The notes under the pieces are model-generated. The model did no database searches and was not told where the DNA came from. It was given only the letters and a program-made list of their open reading frames with translations. Shown one piece after another: positions 36,282 through 45,184 of a DNA stretch of 64,000 nucleotides (positions are counted from its first letter, which is position 1; the number at the start of each line of letters is the position of its first letter). Position numbers and translations under genes: made by a program. The DNA comes from Anaerolineae bacterium (GTDB lineage: Bacteria > Chloroflexota > Anaerolineae > Aggregatilineales > Phototrophicaceae): NCBI GenBank assembly GCA_022824365.1, contig JAJEAA010000015.1:1-64000 (forward strand). The letters are read 5' to 3'.

Positions 36282-38483
36282 TCATGGCGAAAGCAGAAGG
36301 CAGGCCAGGTTTGTGCCGTCAACGCTAATGGTCATTTCGGCGTCGGTTTGGTCTATCAGGCAATCTCCCAACAGGTCAGCCGCCTTGCGGCATCCGGCGA
36401 CGGCGACAGTCTCGGTCGCGCGCTCCGCCTCCAGATTGATGAAGAACCAGGCTTCTCGATCATCGAGGACTCGGCGGCGTCTGAGCAGGTTGCCGCAGCG
36501 ATCAGGGGTCACGCCGGCTGTCGCAAGCAAAGCTTCCAGGAAGCGATCGCCGTCGCCGTCAGCATCGCGGTAAGCCAGGGCGCCGAAGCCGAGGAAGCTT
36601 CCGATCAAGATCCCGCGTCCCGCGCCGGCGCGATTGACTACAGCCGCGATATCGCCGTCTCGCGTCAAGATGGGTTCGGCTGTCGTGGGCAGCAAGGTCT
36701 GGAGATAGAAATTCGCCCGGACCTTCATGCCAATAAATTGCCCGCCGCCCGACAGCATCGTCTGATGCTCGAACTCGCCAAAGCGCCGCTCTTCGGGCAT
36801 CCAGCGCTGCTGCCTGCCGGGCTCCTTGACCATCACCAACTCGCCGTGTCGCGCGCCGAACAGTTCCTCGCCGCCATCCACCAATTGTGTCAGCGTGCAC
36901 CAGCCATACTTGTCCCAGCGACCCGGGCAGGCCTCCGCGATTAAGCTGCCGCCCGCCTCGACGAAAGACCTGAGATGGGCAAAATAAGCGCCCTCCAAAC
37001 TGAGCGGCATCGTCAAGACAGCCGCCTTGTAATGCGCCAGTTCACCGGCGGCAACTTCCCGCGCATCGAGGAAATCGACCGGTATCCCGATTCGTGAAAG
37101 CCGGGCGTACCAACCGCGCATATTATAGCGATAGTGGTCGATGACATCGCCGTTGCAGGCTTGGAAGAAATGGCAAGTGTCTTCATTGACCAGCAGGGCG
37201 ACCTCGGCCCGCGGCGGCTGGGAGCGCGCGAAGAATTCCCCATGGCGTTGAATTGCCTTGCCGATGCGGCTTGCTGCTTCCATGCGCTCGGATTTGTCGC
37301 CGATGGGATCAAGCAAGCCGAAGCCGTTCGCTTCTTTCCAAAAGCGCTCGACCCGATGATTCCAGAAGCTGATGCCGGTCATGCCGCAAGCCAGCCCGGC
37401 CAGCATCCAAACGCGCAGGTCTTTCGGCGTCGGCGCCCGCCCGTAGTGCAGCGAAGTCGAGATGGGTCCGCCTTGAAATTCAGCGCCCCAAAGCGCGCGA
37501 TCGCGCCCGTTATTGCTCCGCGCGAGATCGGTGCAGAGCATCATCTCTTCCCAGATCTCGTTACGCAGCGCCGCGTCTTCGCTCGTGACCGGATCGTCCC
37601 AGGGATGGCCATTGTTCCATTTGGGGTAGTTGCTGGTGCCGGAGAAATCGCCCGTCCGCGCCCAAGCCCATTCCGCGCCTGAGCCGACGCGCGGAGTATC
37701 GGCATGGCTGAAAACGGGCCGCTTGTAGGGATCGTTATCGCGCAGCGCCCGCGTCTTGAACGCCAATTGCCGCGCCATGTAGACATCGTCCATGAAGTAG
37801 CGCCAATCGATGAAAGGCGCCAGCGGCTCTTCGCGGCGGGGCGGCTCCACCTCTTCCCAAGCGGCGTAGTTGATCTGCCAGGTCGCGTTCAGCGCTTCCA
37901 GCGACCGGTACTGTTCACGCAGCCATTCGCGGAAACGGGCGAGCGTATGCGGGCAGTAGCAGAAGCCCAATTTGCCGGCCGTATTGGGCCAGAAGCCGAT
38001 CTCCTGAAAGGTGTTCCAAGCCCAGATATTCTTGTATTTGCCCAGCGTCCGCGCCAGTTCAGCGATGAAGCGCGTCGCCGCGTCTCGGACGCCTGGATGA
38101 TCCCAGCAGGGTCCCGGCTTGCCATCCATGGGGATGGTGTACTGCGTCGGCTGGTTATGCCGCCGCCCGTCCGAATAGACGAAGCAGCAATCGGGAAACT
38201 TGCGCCAGACCCAAGCCGGCGCTTGCTCCATCGTTAAGCCGAGATAGACGCCCAGGTCCAGTTCATCGGCGCGCCGCACCAGCGTTTCAACACGAGAGAA
38301 ATCGTATTCGCCTTCGCGGCTTTCGTCGGCCGACCAGTGCTCCTGAATCTTGATCATGTTGAAGCCGTAAGATTTCAGCAGCGGCAAATCGCGCAGGACG
38401 GCGTCCAGGTCGAGGCAGGGCTCGCGGTAGACATGTGTGCCGAAGGGGAAGACGCCATTTCCGAAAATGGGTTGAATGCTCAT
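36282..38483 (-). CDS. Glycoside hydrolase family 42 (beta-galactosidase-like)
   Basis: Retaining glycosidase of 733 residues: TIM barrel (about 1-380), trimerisation domain with a glutamine-amidotransferase-like fold (about 390-600) and a C-terminal beta domain. Acid/base Glu161 is in NTFQEIG, nucleophile Glu335 in LWGAEFQGG. The residue before the acid/base is Gln rather than the usual Asn of clan GH-A, which is odd. ATG 38483 (MSIQPIFGNG) is chosen because the earlier ATG at 38495 lies in a dispersed repeat. No signal peptide, so it acts on imported galactosides or related sugars. Downstream of the LplB/LplC permeases. Confidence 0.88.
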   Translation of the reverse strand: MSIQPIFGNGVFPFGTHVYREPCLDLDAVLRDLPLLKSYGFNMIKIQEHWSADESREGEYDFSRVETLVRRADELDLGVYLGLTMEQAPAWVWRKFPDCCFVYSDGRRHNQPTQYTIPMDGKPGPCWDHPGVRDAATRFIAELARTLGKYKNIWAWNTFQEIGFWPNTAGKLGFCYCPHTLARFREWLREQYRSLEALNATWQINYAAWEEVEPPRREEPLAPFIDWRYFMDDVYMARQLAFKTRALRDNDPYKRPVFSHADTPRVGSGAEWAWARTGDFSGTSNYPKWNNGHPWDDPVTSEDAALRNEIWEEMMLCTDLARSNNGRDRALWGAEFQGGPISTSLHYGRAPTPKDLRVWMLAGLACGMTGISFWNHRVERFWKEANGFGLLDPIGDKSERMEAASRIGKAIQRHGEFFARSQPPRAEVALLVNEDTCHFFQACNGDVIDHYRYNMRGWYARLSRIGIPVDFLDAREVAAGELAHYKAAVLTMPLSLEGAYFAHLRSFVEAGGSLIAEACPGRWDKYGWCTLTQLVDGGEELFGARHGELVMVKEPGRQQRWMPEERRFGEFEHQTMLSGGGQFIGMKVRANFYLQTLLPTTAEPILTRDGDIAAVVNRAGAGRGILIGSFLGFGALAYRDADGDGDRFLEALLATAGVTPDRCGNLLRRRRVLDDREAWFFINLEAERATETVAVAGCRKAADLLGDCLIDQTDAEMTISVDGTNLACLLLSP

Positions 38484-38487
38484 GGGC

Positions 38488-38612
38488 GCCCCCATCCCCC
38501 AACCCCTTCCCTCTTTATGGGGGAAGGGGAGCGCGCGCGATTTGAAGTCCCTCCCTCATTTTGGGATGCCCGCAATAGAGATTGCGGGAGCGATTTAGGG
38601 TGGGGGCAATTG
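38488..38612. repeat. Family C hairpin repeat between permease and GH42 gene
   Basis: CCCCTTCCC (38503-38511) pairs with GGGAAGGGG (38521-38529), and CCCGCAAT (38569-38576) pairs with ATTGCGGG (38581-38588) with a four-base loop. The first 27-base hairpin (38503-38529) is identical to 58630-58656. It sits inside the 147-bp operon gap, so it would lie in the transcript. Confidence 0.8.
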
Positions 38613-38630
38613 TGGTCAATGCACATTCGT

Positions 38631-39512
38631 TTATTCCTTCACCGCGCCCAGCTTGATGCCGGAGATGAAATAACGCTGCAAGAAAGGATAGACGACCAGG
38701 ATAGGCACGGTCGCCACGATGATCTGCGCGCCGCGGATCGCCCGGTCGGATAACCGCTGCAGGTCTTGCGGACTGATGCCCACCTGCGTCAAATCCAGGG
38801 TGACGATCACCGTGCGCAAGAAAGTCTGCATCGGATAGTTGGCGTTATCCGTCATGTAGATCAACCCGTCAAACCAGGCGTTCCAATGATTGACCGCCGC
38901 GAACAAGGTCAAGGTGGCGATAGCCGGCAACGACAGCGGAATATAGATATACCAAAGCACTTTCCAATGCGAAGCGCCATCGATCAGCGCCGATTCTTCT
39001 AGCTCCTTCGGCACATCCCGGAAAAAGTTCATCATCAGGATCACGCTGAATATCGGCACGGCATTGGGCAAGATCAGCGCGCCCAGCGTATTCAGCAATC
39101 CCAGGCTGCGCACCACCAGAAAAGACGGGATCAAGCCGCCATCGAATAGCATGGCGAAGACAAAGAACCAGATAAAGATCGTACGTCCCTTAAACACTCG
39201 CGGTGACTTCGAGAGCGGATAAGCCGTTAAGATCACCAGAGCCATGTTCAGACTGGTGCCGCTGAGGACGCGCGCCACAGAGATCATGAATGAGCGCAGA
39301 AAGGTACGCGATCCCATCACCTCCTGGTAGTTCTCCAGCGTGAAGTCCAGGGGCCAAAAGGAAACGAAACCGCCCGTGGCCGGCGCGCGGCCGCTTAGCG
39401 AAACGGCGAAAATATGAATCAGCGGCAGCAGGCAAAGCACGGCAAAGGCTGTCAGAAAGACATAATTGAAACTATCGAAGAGGCGACTGAACCAATTCTT
39501 GTCGCGGATCAT
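38631..39512 (-). CDS. Carbohydrate ABC permease, LplC/YtcP type
   Basis: Membrane channel subunit, 293 residues, six predicted helices. It has the EAA loop (EESALIDGASHWKVLWYIYIP) and the C-terminus QRYFISGIKLGAVKE typical of the LplC/YtcP group. These systems are known for transport of pectin-derived or aldouronate oligosaccharides in Firmicutes. It begins nine bases after the LplB-type permease stop. No ATPase gene is in the unit. Confidence 0.88.
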   Translation of the reverse strand: MIRDKNWFSRLFDSFNYVFLTAFAVLCLLPLIHIFAVSLSGRAPATGGFVSFWPLDFTLENYQEVMGSRTFLRSFMISVARVLSGTSLNMALVILTAYPLSKSPRVFKGRTIFIWFFVFAMLFDGGLIPSFLVVRSLGLLNTLGALILPNAVPIFSVILMMNFFRDVPKELEESALIDGASHWKVLWYIYIPLSLPAIATLTLFAAVNHWNAWFDGLIYMTDNANYPMQTFLRTVIVTLDLTQVGISPQDLQRLSDRAIRGAQIIVATVPILVVYPFLQRYFISGIKLGAVKE

Positions 39513-39521
39513 TCGTCAGCC

Positions 39522-40421
39522 TTAGAGAATGCGATAGCCGGCGTAGCGATCAGCCAGCCAGTACGAAATCACGATCAGGATGAAGCCGATGAAGGACTTG
39601 AAGAGCCCCACCGCGCCCGCCAGGCTGTATTGCGCCGAGATCAAGCCGGTGCGGTAGACATAGGTATCAATGATGTCGCCGGTGCGATAGACCGCCGGGT
39701 TGTATAGCGTCAGGATCTGTTCAAAGCCGGCTTGCAGCACATCGCCCAGGCTCAGCGCCGCCAGCAGCACAATCGTCGGCCGGATGCCTGGCAAGGTGAT
39801 ATGCCAGATGCGGCGGAAGCGTCCGGCGCCATCAATGGCGGCCGCTTCATGCAACACTGGATTGATCGCCGTCAGCGCCGCCAAATAGACGATGGTCGAG
39901 AAGCCGACGTTTTTCCAGAAGCCGGAGGCGATCACCGTACCGCGGAACCAATCATTGCTGCCCAGAAAAAGCTGCGACTCAATGCCGATCAAGCCGAGGC
40001 CCTGGTTGAGTATGCCGCGCACCGACAAGATATCGAGCAAGATCCCGCCCAAGACGATCCAGGACAGAAAATGCGGCAGATAAATCAGCGTCTGAATGCT
40101 GCGGCGGAAAAACAGATGGCGCGCTTCGTTCAACAGCAGCGCCAGGATGATCGCTCCCACTTGATCCAATACGATCTTGGATACGGAGATAATCAGCGTA
40201 TTGCCGAAGATGCGGCCGAAGTAGGGCAGCGAAAAAAAGAATTCGAAATTGGCCCAGCCGATCCAGGGCGAATTTAGGAAACCTTTGGCCGGGCTGAAAT
40301 CTTGAAAGGCGATGACCACGCCATACATCGGATAGTAACGAAACAGCAATACGAAGACGATCCCCGGCACGATCATGACGTAGAGCGGCCAGGCGCGCCG
40401 GAGGTATTGTTGTAATGTCAT
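39522..40421 (-). CDS. Carbohydrate ABC permease, LplB/YteP type
   Basis: Partner channel subunit of 299 residues. The start YVMIVPGIVFVLLFRYYPMYGVVIAFQDF is the LplB hallmark (segment read from residue 14 on), and the EAA loop is HEAAAIDGAGRFRRIWHITL. It ends SYWLADRYAGYRIL. The preceding binding protein stops 157 bp upstream, with a paired family A hairpin in between. With LplC and the Tat-exported binding protein it forms a complete importer apart from the ATPase. Confidence 0.9.
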   Translation of the reverse strand: MTLQQYLRRAWPLYVMIVPGIVFVLLFRYYPMYGVVIAFQDFSPAKGFLNSPWIGWANFEFFFSLPYFGRIFGNTLIISVSKIVLDQVGAIILALLLNEARHLFFRRSIQTLIYLPHFLSWIVLGGILLDILSVRGILNQGLGLIGIESQLFLGSNDWFRGTVIASGFWKNVGFSTIVYLAALTAINPVLHEAAAIDGAGRFRRIWHITLPGIRPTIVLLAALSLGDVLQAGFEQILTLYNPAVYRTGDIIDTYVYRTGLISAQYSLAGAVGLFKSFIGFILIVISYWLADRYAGYRIL

Positions 40422-40472
40422 GCGGCTGCTTCTGCCATGTCTCGCGACCAGAACATGCGCCCAGCGCTTTCC

Positions 40473-40545
40473 GTAGGGGCGACCTGCCGGGTCGCCCGCT
40501 AATTTGTCGTGTTGACCGACGGGCGATTCACAGAATCGCCCCTAC
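40473..40545. repeat. Paired family A palindromes between binding protein and permease genes
   Basis: Two copies face each other. The left has GGGCGACC (40477-40484) pairing with GGTCGCCC (40490-40497). The right has GGGCGATTC (40521-40529) pairing with GAATCGCCC (40533-40541). The outer ends GTAGGGGCGA and TCGCCCCTAC are inverted repeats, so the whole looks like a 73-bp MITE-like unit. It lies in the transcript of the importer. Confidence 0.8.
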
Positions 40546-40578
40546 AAGAATTCGAATGCGGCTGGGGGTGACAACAGA

Positions 40579-42360
40579 CTACATCTGCCCGTGCCACCAT
40601 TCGTTGACTTCGCCGGTGATGCGGTCGCCGCCGCCTGAATGCCATTCATCGACAAAGGAATCAAAACGATCCAGCGGATCCTGTCCGATGATGATATTGA
40701 GGAAGACCTCTTGTTCCAAGCCTTCCAGCGCAGCACCCGTTAGTTCCATCGTCCGTGTCGGCACGGTGACGAAATGGTTTTTGATGCCATCGGCTTCCCA
40801 GTGATCAACCGCGAAGATAATGGCTTCGTCCCAGAGCACAGAGAGCGCATCGCCGCCCAGGAAGGCTTCCATATAAGCATCGCGCTCGTTTTCCGGCAAA
40901 TTGGCCCAGACATTGCGGCGTTCCTTGATCAAGTCCAATTCGTAGAATGGAGAGGTGCGGCTGCCGCCATTGGTGCCGGGAGGACCCCAAATATGCTTGG
41001 TGTCATCGTAGCCGTTGAGATCCAGCGTGCCGCCCATCGGATCCAATTCGCCGTCCTCATTGCGCCAGAAATACCGCGTGCCTTCGAAGCCGTGATGGCG
41101 ATTCTTTGGATCCTGCAGCAATTCCGCCCACCAGGCTATCTGCTTCAAGACCAGGTCGACATGTTCAAAGCCCTTGCGGAAGCAGTACACCGTTTCCGGC
41201 ACCGGATTGCTCCAGGCTTTCTTCTTGATGCCGGTCGGTCCCACGGGGATATCGCCGAAAACCCAGCGCGCATCGGGATCGTTGGCGACGCTATCTGGCA
41301 AGCCGAAATCCGGGGCAAAGGCAGGCGTGTACATGAGGCCGGCCAAGTTGCCACCGATATGCGAGCCGTTTTGCCAGGGAGCGTAGGTGAAGAAGTCCTG
41401 CGCCAGCAAACCTTCGGCGTACCATTGCCGCAAGGTGCCCAGCACTTCCTTGATCTCCGGACGGATGCTGTCGTACCGCAGATCGCCGTTTTCGTCCGGC
41501 GTCCAGAAGGCGGGTATCACACCCCAGGCGCCAAAGATGGGATCCAGCGAGCAATACCAGGCGTTCAGTTGACTGTTGGCAGCGATGCCGAGAGTCGTGC
41601 CGGCGCCGCCTTGACCCATATCCGCTTCCACGAAAGCGGTCATGACAGCGTGCAGCTCCTCGATCGTAGTCGGCGCGCTCATGCCAACCGCGTCCAGCCA
41701 ATCCTGGCGAATCCACAAAAGCTTGTCGTTTTGCGCCGCCTGCTCAATATAAGGAATACCCATCTTGCGTCCGTTGACTTCGGCATATTGCCAGGCGACG
41801 CCATCGCCGAAGCCCATCGCTTCCTTCAGCCAAACCGGATGCGCGACCTCTTCCCAGACATCAGTGATGTCTTCCAGCAGATCGTTCTCCAGCAGATCCG
41901 AATAGATCTGCAGCGGCACCGTCTCCATGAAGTCCGGCAGTTCATTGCTGGCGATCGCCAGATTGTATTTCTGCAAGACTTCGGCTTCGTTGTCGGTCCA
42001 GTTGAACGCCAGCTTCCAGTGGATGCCGGTCACGGCGGCGTTCAGGCGGGTGAAGGGCGAATTCTCGATGTCATCGCCCTCGGCGAATTCCCAAGGACCG
42101 CGGCGGCTGCCGGTGATGGTCACTGGCGGATCGACCGGCATGCCATCGGGAATTGGCGGCAGCGTGGTCGTCCAGCCCCGCGGATTATTCGGGCTGCCCG
42201 GGTGCAATTCCGCCGGGATATCGCCCGCCATCTGAGCGAAGGCCGGCGGCATGCCATAACGAGCCAGCATGGCGGCCGCCAAGCCCGCGCCGCTCAGCCG
42301 CAAGAAGTCCCGGCGCGAGGGCTTCAGGTCCGATGTGTTGTAGGGAAATTTCTTGTTCAT
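40579..42360 (-). CDS. Tat-exported sugar-binding protein of LplA type
   Basis: Large solute-binding protein of 593 residues. The N-terminus has a twin-arginine signal: SRRDFLRLSG at 15-24, then a hydrophobic stretch LAAAMLARYGMPPAFA, so it is exported folded. Inside are DIPAELHPGSPNNPRGWTTT and a long C-terminal region with NEWWHGQM at the end. Length and partner permeases match LplA/YtcQ-like oligosaccharide binders. ATG 42360 follows AGGAGTGACC; GTG 42366 is less likely. It is the first transport gene after the GntR regulator and would deliver sugars to the LplB/LplC channel. Confidence 0.87.
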   Translation of the reverse strand: MNKKFPYNTSDLKPSRRDFLRLSGAGLAAAMLARYGMPPAFAQMAGDIPAELHPGSPNNPRGWTTTLPPIPDGMPVDPPVTITGSRRGPWEFAEGDDIENSPFTRLNAAVTGIHWKLAFNWTDNEAEVLQKYNLAIASNELPDFMETVPLQIYSDLLENDLLEDITDVWEEVAHPVWLKEAMGFGDGVAWQYAEVNGRKMGIPYIEQAAQNDKLLWIRQDWLDAVGMSAPTTIEELHAVMTAFVEADMGQGGAGTTLGIAANSQLNAWYCSLDPIFGAWGVIPAFWTPDENGDLRYDSIRPEIKEVLGTLRQWYAEGLLAQDFFTYAPWQNGSHIGGNLAGLMYTPAFAPDFGLPDSVANDPDARWVFGDIPVGPTGIKKKAWSNPVPETVYCFRKGFEHVDLVLKQIAWWAELLQDPKNRHHGFEGTRYFWRNEDGELDPMGGTLDLNGYDDTKHIWGPPGTNGGSRTSPFYELDLIKERRNVWANLPENERDAYMEAFLGGDALSVLWDEAIIFAVDHWEADGIKNHFVTVPTRTMELTGAALEGLEQEVFLNIIIGQDPLDRFDSFVDEWHSGGGDRITGEVNEWWHGQM

Positions 42361-42426
42361 GGTCACTCCTCAACAATACTCATAATCGAACTGTATACGA
42401 GACCTTGTCGAGCAATAATCACCTCC

Positions 42427-43191
42427 TTAATCATCGCCTGAGGTCGATTCTCGTTCGGTGTCGGCAGTCAGGGAAATCACGGTCTGCCAGACTTCGCTGC
42501 TGAACTGAATATGATCGCGCATCAAGTCACCGGCGGCTTTGGCATCGCCGCGCGCGATGGCGTCGAATATGGCCTGATGGGTGCCGCCGCCTTCCGCCTG
42601 CGCCGGCAAGCTGTCGGAATGCGCCTCCTTCAGCGCTTCTTCCAGCAGGTCGATGAGATTGCTCACGAAGCGGCTGATGATGGCGTTTTGGCTCGCCTCG
42701 CCGATGCGCCGGTGAAAATTGAAATCCGCCTTCAAATAGGTCTGCACCCGGTCCATATTGGCGCGCATGGCGTCAAGCTCCGCCCTGATCCTCTCGATCT
42801 GGCTATCGGTGGCGCGTTCAGCCGCCGCCCGCGCCGCTGCTGTTTCAATCATCTTGCGCGCGTCCTGCAATTCGATGATCGTGCCGCCCCAGGTGGTCAA
42901 GCTGAGCCCGAGGATGCGCCCGAAGCTGGCGCCGGTGTTGGTGGTGAGGAAGGTGCCTTCGCCAACGCGGGACTCGACCAATCCCACCGCTTCCAGCACC
43001 TTCAGCGCTTCACGGACGCTGTAGCGGCCCACGCCCAGAGCATCGGCCAAGGCGCGCTCGGAGGGCAGGCGCTCGCCCAGAGGCACGACGCCGGACAAGA
43101 TGTAATTCTTCAATTGCTCGAGAGTCTGGTCTTTGACCGAGACTTTTTCAATTGTCTTCAAGCCGGAGATGCTCGGTGACGGGTATTTCAC
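42427..43191 (-). CDS. GntR/FadR-family transcriptional regulator
   Basis: Regulator of 254 residues. The N-terminal winged helix (LEQLKNYILSGVVPLGERLP, SERALADALGVGRYSVREAL) is followed by a helical FCD-type effector domain (about 95-240) with metal or acid-binding residues such as DFNFHRRI. FadR-like members usually sense acids such as uronates or keto-deoxy acids. GTG 43191 is chosen because GAGGAG lies seven bases before it; upstream TTG starts would cover the operator. It precedes the binding-protein gene by 66 bp and probably controls this sugar-acid operon and itself. Confidence 0.85.
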   Translation of the reverse strand: MKYPSPSISGLKTIEKVSVKDQTLEQLKNYILSGVVPLGERLPSERALADALGVGRYSVREALKVLEAVGLVESRVGEGTFLTTNTGASFGRILGLSLTTWGGTIIELQDARKMIETAAARAAAERATDSQIERIRAELDAMRANMDRVQTYLKADFNFHRRIGEASQNAIISRFVSNLIDLLEEALKEAHSDSLPAQAEGGGTHQAIFDAIARGDAKAAGDLMRDHIQFSSEVWQTVISLTADTERESTSGDD

Positions 43192-43207
43192 GGCAGTCTC
43201 CTCGTGG

Positions 43208-43240
43208 ACCAAATGGCCATTGGTCAGTGGTGCTACCAAT
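43208..43240. promoter_or_regulatory. Overlapping palindromes, candidate GntR operator
   Basis: ACCAAATGGCCATTGGT (43208-43224) is nearly symmetric. It overlaps ATTGGT-10 bases-ACCAAT (43219-43240), an exact inverted repeat. GntR/FadR operators often have the form TGGT-N-ACCA, so this fits autoregulation. It lies 17 bases before the regulator start codon. Confidence 0.55.
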
Positions 43241-43290
43241 TTACCCCAAGTTCAACTTGCTTGTCAAATTTTGGGGCGCGGTCGCGAGAT

Positions 43291-44121
43291 TTATTTGGAC
43301 GAGCCGGCCGTCAAGCCGCTGACCAGGAAGCGTTCCAGGAAGAGATAAGCGAGCACGATGGGCAGCATCGCGATCAGCGAGCCGGCCATGATTTCATTCC
43401 ACTCGGTCAAGTACTCGCCTTTCAGCGAGGCCACGCCGACATTCACCGTCCAGGCGTTTTGATTCGCTACCAGGAAAGTCCGCGCGAAGACAAAATCATT
43501 CCAGGAGAGCACGAAGCCATAGAGCGTGGTCGCCGCCAAACCCGGCGCCGAGAGCGGCAAAACGACGCGCAGCAGCGCGCTCAGCGGCGTGCAGCCGTCA
43601 ATCATCGCCGCGTCTTCCAACTCCGCCGGGATAGTGTCGAAATAGCCTTTCAGCATCCAGACGGCGAAGGGCGTGATGAAGGTCGCATGGGCGAGGACCA
43701 GCGACTTCAAGTCGCCGATGAGCTGCAACTGGCGGAAGCTGACGAAGAGCGGAATGATGATGAGCGTGCTGGGCAACATGCGGCTCATCAAGAAGAACAA
43801 GCCGATCGCCTGCGAGCCGCGGGCCCGTATCCGCGAGATGCTGTAACCAGCCAGGACGCTGACGAACATGGACAGCGCGGTCGAGGCCACGGCGACCACG
43901 GCCGAATTTCTCAGCCAGACGCCAACGGGGCGTTCATTGAATATGCGCTCGTAGGCGGCGAAGGTCGGCTCCGGCTGCACGAAGACCGGCGGAAAGCGGC
44001 GCAACTGCGTCGCCGGCGCCAGCGATGTATTGAACATCCAGTACAGCGGAAATACCAAAATGACGACGACCGTGATGACCACCGCGTAAAGTATGACCGT
44101 CTCCCGCCTGCTGCGCGCCAT
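43291..44121 (-). CDS. Sugar ABC permease (MalG type)
   Basis: Channel subunit of 276 residues, six helices. The EAA motif is LEDAAMIDGCTPLSALLRVVLP and the C-terminus is LERFLVSGLTAGSSK. ATG 44121 is used; GGGAG lies upstream and GTG 44130 is also possible. It is 16 bases from the MalF-type gene, so it is the last gene of the three-gene importer 46462-43291 (binding protein, MalF, MalG). No ATPase or enzyme gene is attached to this importer, so its substrate cannot be inferred. Confidence 0.87.
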   Translation of the reverse strand: MARSRRETVILYAVVITVVVILVFPLYWMFNTSLAPATQLRRFPPVFVQPEPTFAAYERIFNERPVGVWLRNSAVVAVASTALSMFVSVLAGYSISRIRARGSQAIGLFFLMSRMLPSTLIIIPLFVSFRQLQLIGDLKSLVLAHATFITPFAVWMLKGYFDTIPAELEDAAMIDGCTPLSALLRVVLPLSAPGLAATTLYGFVLSWNDFVFARTFLVANQNAWTVNVGVASLKGEYLTEWNEIMAGSLIAMLPIVLAYLFLERFLVSGLTAGSSK

Positions 44122-44137
44122 AGTATCCACACTCTCC

Positions 44138-45094
44138 CTAATAGAGTGGCTCGTCGCTGCGCCGCACCATAAACCAACTGGCGATGACGCTGATGATCAG
44201 CGTGATGACGCCGATGGCCGCCGCAAAGCCGAAGTCGTGAAACTTGAACGCTTCCTGATAAGTCATGATGGCCAGGGTTTGCGTCGTCCGCTGCGGACCG
44301 CCGCCGGTCAAAATGTAGATGATGGGAAAATCGCGAAAGACCCAGAGCATGATGAGGATGAGGGCGATGCCGCGGACCGAGCGCAAACCCGGCAAAGTAA
44401 TATAGCGGAAGCGATTCCAGGCGTTGGCGCCATCAACCTTGGCCGCATCGTAAAGTTCCAGGGGGATGGACTGCAAACCCGCCAGCATGATGACCGAAAT
44501 GAAGGGATAGCCTTTCCAGACCATGACCACGACGATGACAAAGAAAGCCGCGCCGGGCGTGGACAGCCAGGGGATCATCTCGCTGCTCAAGCCGCTGCGC
44601 ACCAGCGCCCAATTGATCAAGCCGAAGGAGCTGTCAAAGAGCCACCACCAGATGATAGCGGCCATGACCGACGGCACCGCCCAGGGCACCGCCACCAGGA
44701 TCCGCGCCAGTTTCCGGCCGCGAAAATGCTGATTCACCATCACCGCCGTCGCCAAGCCGATGACATAGGACAAGAGGGTGACGGTCGCGACCAGGGTGAT
44801 TGTTACCCAGATTGCCTGATAGAACTCGGCCGACGTGAAGAGTTCTTCGTAGTTCGCCAGGGTCCAAGGCGCGCGCGAACGCCCCAATTTGGCGATCTTG
44901 ATCTTCTGAAAGCTCAGGTCAATGGCCGAGATGATGGGGTAGACGATGATGGCGGCTGTCAGGAGCACCGCCGGCAGCAGCAGCAGATAGGCGAAGATGT
45001 GACGATTGCCCGGGTTCCACAAACTCCAGCGCGGCGAATCGTCGCTGAAACGGCGACCAACCGGATCGCCCTGTCCGATAGATTGGCTCGTCAT
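44138..45094 (-). CDS. Sugar ABC permease (MalF/UgpA type)
   Basis: Channel subunit of 318 residues with a polar N-terminal tail (about 35 residues) before helix 1 (FAYLLLLPAVLLTAAIIV). The EAA loop is LYDAAKVDGANAWNRFRYITLP. ATG 45094 is preferred over TTG 45103. A 90-bp gap with a strong hairpin separates it from the binding-protein gene. The C-terminus ASWFMVRRSDEPLY is normal for this group. Confidence 0.87.
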   Translation of the reverse strand: MTSQSIGQGDPVGRRFSDDSPRWSLWNPGNRHIFAYLLLLPAVLLTAAIIVYPIISAIDLSFQKIKIAKLGRSRAPWTLANYEELFTSAEFYQAIWVTITLVATVTLLSYVIGLATAVMVNQHFRGRKLARILVAVPWAVPSVMAAIIWWWLFDSSFGLINWALVRSGLSSEMIPWLSTPGAAFFVIVVVMVWKGYPFISVIMLAGLQSIPLELYDAAKVDGANAWNRFRYITLPGLRSVRGIALILIMLWVFRDFPIIYILTGGGPQRTTQTLAIMTYQEAFKFHDFGFAAAIGVITLIISVIASWFMVRRSDEPLY

Positions 45095-45128
45095 AACCGG
45101 CAAGCCTCAACAGCATCTCAATGGGGAA

Positions 45129-45159
45129 GCCGAGAGCATGAACGCGCCATGCCCTCGGC
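45129..45159 (-). promoter_or_regulatory. Hairpin between binding protein and permease genes
   Basis: GCCGAG-A-GCATG, a seven-base loop, then CATGC-C-CTCGGC: an 11-bp stem with one mismatch. It lies right after the binding-protein stop (45185) and before the permease, and has no T-tract, so it is not a simple terminator. It may protect the binding-protein mRNA end. Confidence 0.65.
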
Positions 45160-45184
45160 TGTGAATCTCAAGCGCAGGCTCGGC

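Noticed and set aside
38484..38495. ATG 38495 as the GH42 start
   Set aside because: It lies in the family C repeat; the homologous N-terminus begins at ATG 38483.
40774..42441. 555-codon forward frame opposite the Tat-exported binding protein
   Set aside because: Antisense shadow of a gene with a clear twin-arginine signal; its own translation shows no domain or ribosome site.
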